A DNA stretch of 64,000 nt from Neisseria subflava (GTDB taxonomy: Bacteria > Pseudomonadota > Gammaproteobacteria > Burkholderiales > Neisseriaceae), in NCBI RefSeq assembly GCF_003044935.1, contig NZ_POXP01000001.1:992001-1056000 (forward strand), given 5' to 3'. The position numbers were made by a program, and so were the translations under genes. Each line of letters starts with the position of its first letter. The stretch's first letter is position 1. The notes beneath the pieces are model-generated. The model was not told the origin of the DNA, did no database searches, and saw only the letters and a program-made list of their open reading frames with translations. Below are positions 63,701 to 64,000 of the stretch, piece by piece.

Positions 63701-64000
63701 TTATTGTTCAACCGATGGTTGTATATCGTCCAGTATACCTTCGCCACGTTGCACAACCGTCCAAACAGCTCTTTCAGCCGCCAACTCCCTGCACAAGATT
63801 TCCTTCACTTTTTCCAATTTCATACCGCCGCAAATAAATGCGTCAATGGCGGCGAAATGGTGTTCCGGCCAAGTGTGGATACTGATATGAGACTCGGCAA
63901 GTAGTAAAACGCCGGTTACGCCGCCTGCGCCGCCGAAGGTGTGGAAGTGTTCGGTCAATATGGTGGCTTCTGCGGCCTGTGCAGCAGCCATCAAAGCGGT
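63701..64000 (-). CDS. speD: S-adenosylmethionine decarboxylase, 5' end beyond window
   Basis: Bacterial class 1B SpeD. The frame stays open through the last base, so the N-terminus is missing (about 20 residues by family length). The pro-enzyme cleavage and catalytic block LLLAESHISIHTWPEHHFAAIDAFICG is intact; the bond before the Ser of ESH is cleaved to form the pyruvoyl group. FHTFGGAGGVTG precedes it. The product, decarboxylated SAM, donates aminopropyl groups to spermidine. No spermidine synthase gene is visible inside the window. Confidence 0.92.
   Translation of the reverse strand, partial: TALMAAAQAAEATILTEHFHTFGGAGGVTGVLLLAESHISIHTWPEHHFAAIDAFICGGMKLEKVKEILCRELAAERAVWTVVQRGEGILDDIQPSVEQ

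Overview
The window is chromosomal DNA of a commensal Neisseria. The 10-base core of the Neisseria DNA uptake sequence (DUS), GCCGTCTGAA, occurs dozens of times on both strands, usually as inverted pairs between genes. Most copies are preceded by AG rather than AT. As I recall the DUS dialects, AG-DUS points to the N. subflava/flavescens side of the genus rather than to the meningococcus, gonococcus or lactamica group. Gene content agrees: AniA/NorB truncated denitrification, a HexR-controlled Entner-Doudoroff cluster and a DMP19 DNA-mimic protein. I saw no rRNA, tRNA, CRISPR array, insertion sequence or prophage.

Layout. 1-9.7 kb: end of gph, recX, a 53-aa membrane protein, the gmk-rpoZ-spoT group (minus), apt, a MORN-type secreted protein, prmB and norB. 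9.7-12.2 kb: divergent norB/aniA control region with recognisable FNR and NarP sites, copper nitrite reductase aniA and a NirV-like protein. 12.2-26.2 kb: rpsO, an AsmA protein, ubiD with a 62-aa partner, DedA, asparaginase, TatD, an Nramp-like transporter with altered metal motifs, prfA, pta, trmA and a zinc alcohol dehydrogenase. 26.2-42 kb: mutY, a lipoprotein, a zinc-finger protein, DMP19, an M48 protease, pbpG, clpX, a Lys/Ala-tailed lipoprotein, rhlE, acnB, an orphan LytS/AlgZ-type histidine kinase, argH, a membrane protein and fumC.

42.2-50 kb is the accessory region. It has a NosA/OprC-like outer-membrane receptor that appears to lack its plug, a Tat-exported solute-binding protein, an ABC permease and ATPase, and an NnrS protein. 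I read this as one envelope-spanning import operon linked to copper or nitric oxide biology. Two A+T-rich foreign genes interrupt it: a GIY-YIG nuclease-like gene and a cadD-type cadmium transporter. The cadD gene sits inside a tandem duplication of the ATPase 3' end and a palindromic element.

50-59 kb is the central sugar cluster: zwf-pgl-glk-hexR-pgi on minus, divergent from edd-eda on plus, with HexR-like operators over both promoters. Together these genes take glucose through glucose-6-phosphate and 6-phosphogluconate to pyruvate and glyceraldehyde-3-phosphate. 59-64 kb (minus) holds a poorly characterised set: speD (cut by the window edge), a secreted SH3-like protein, a double-zinc-ribbon DUF4178 membrane protein, a Tat-exported flavin amine-oxidase-like protein and a small secreted protein, suggesting a polyamine-linked envelope function.
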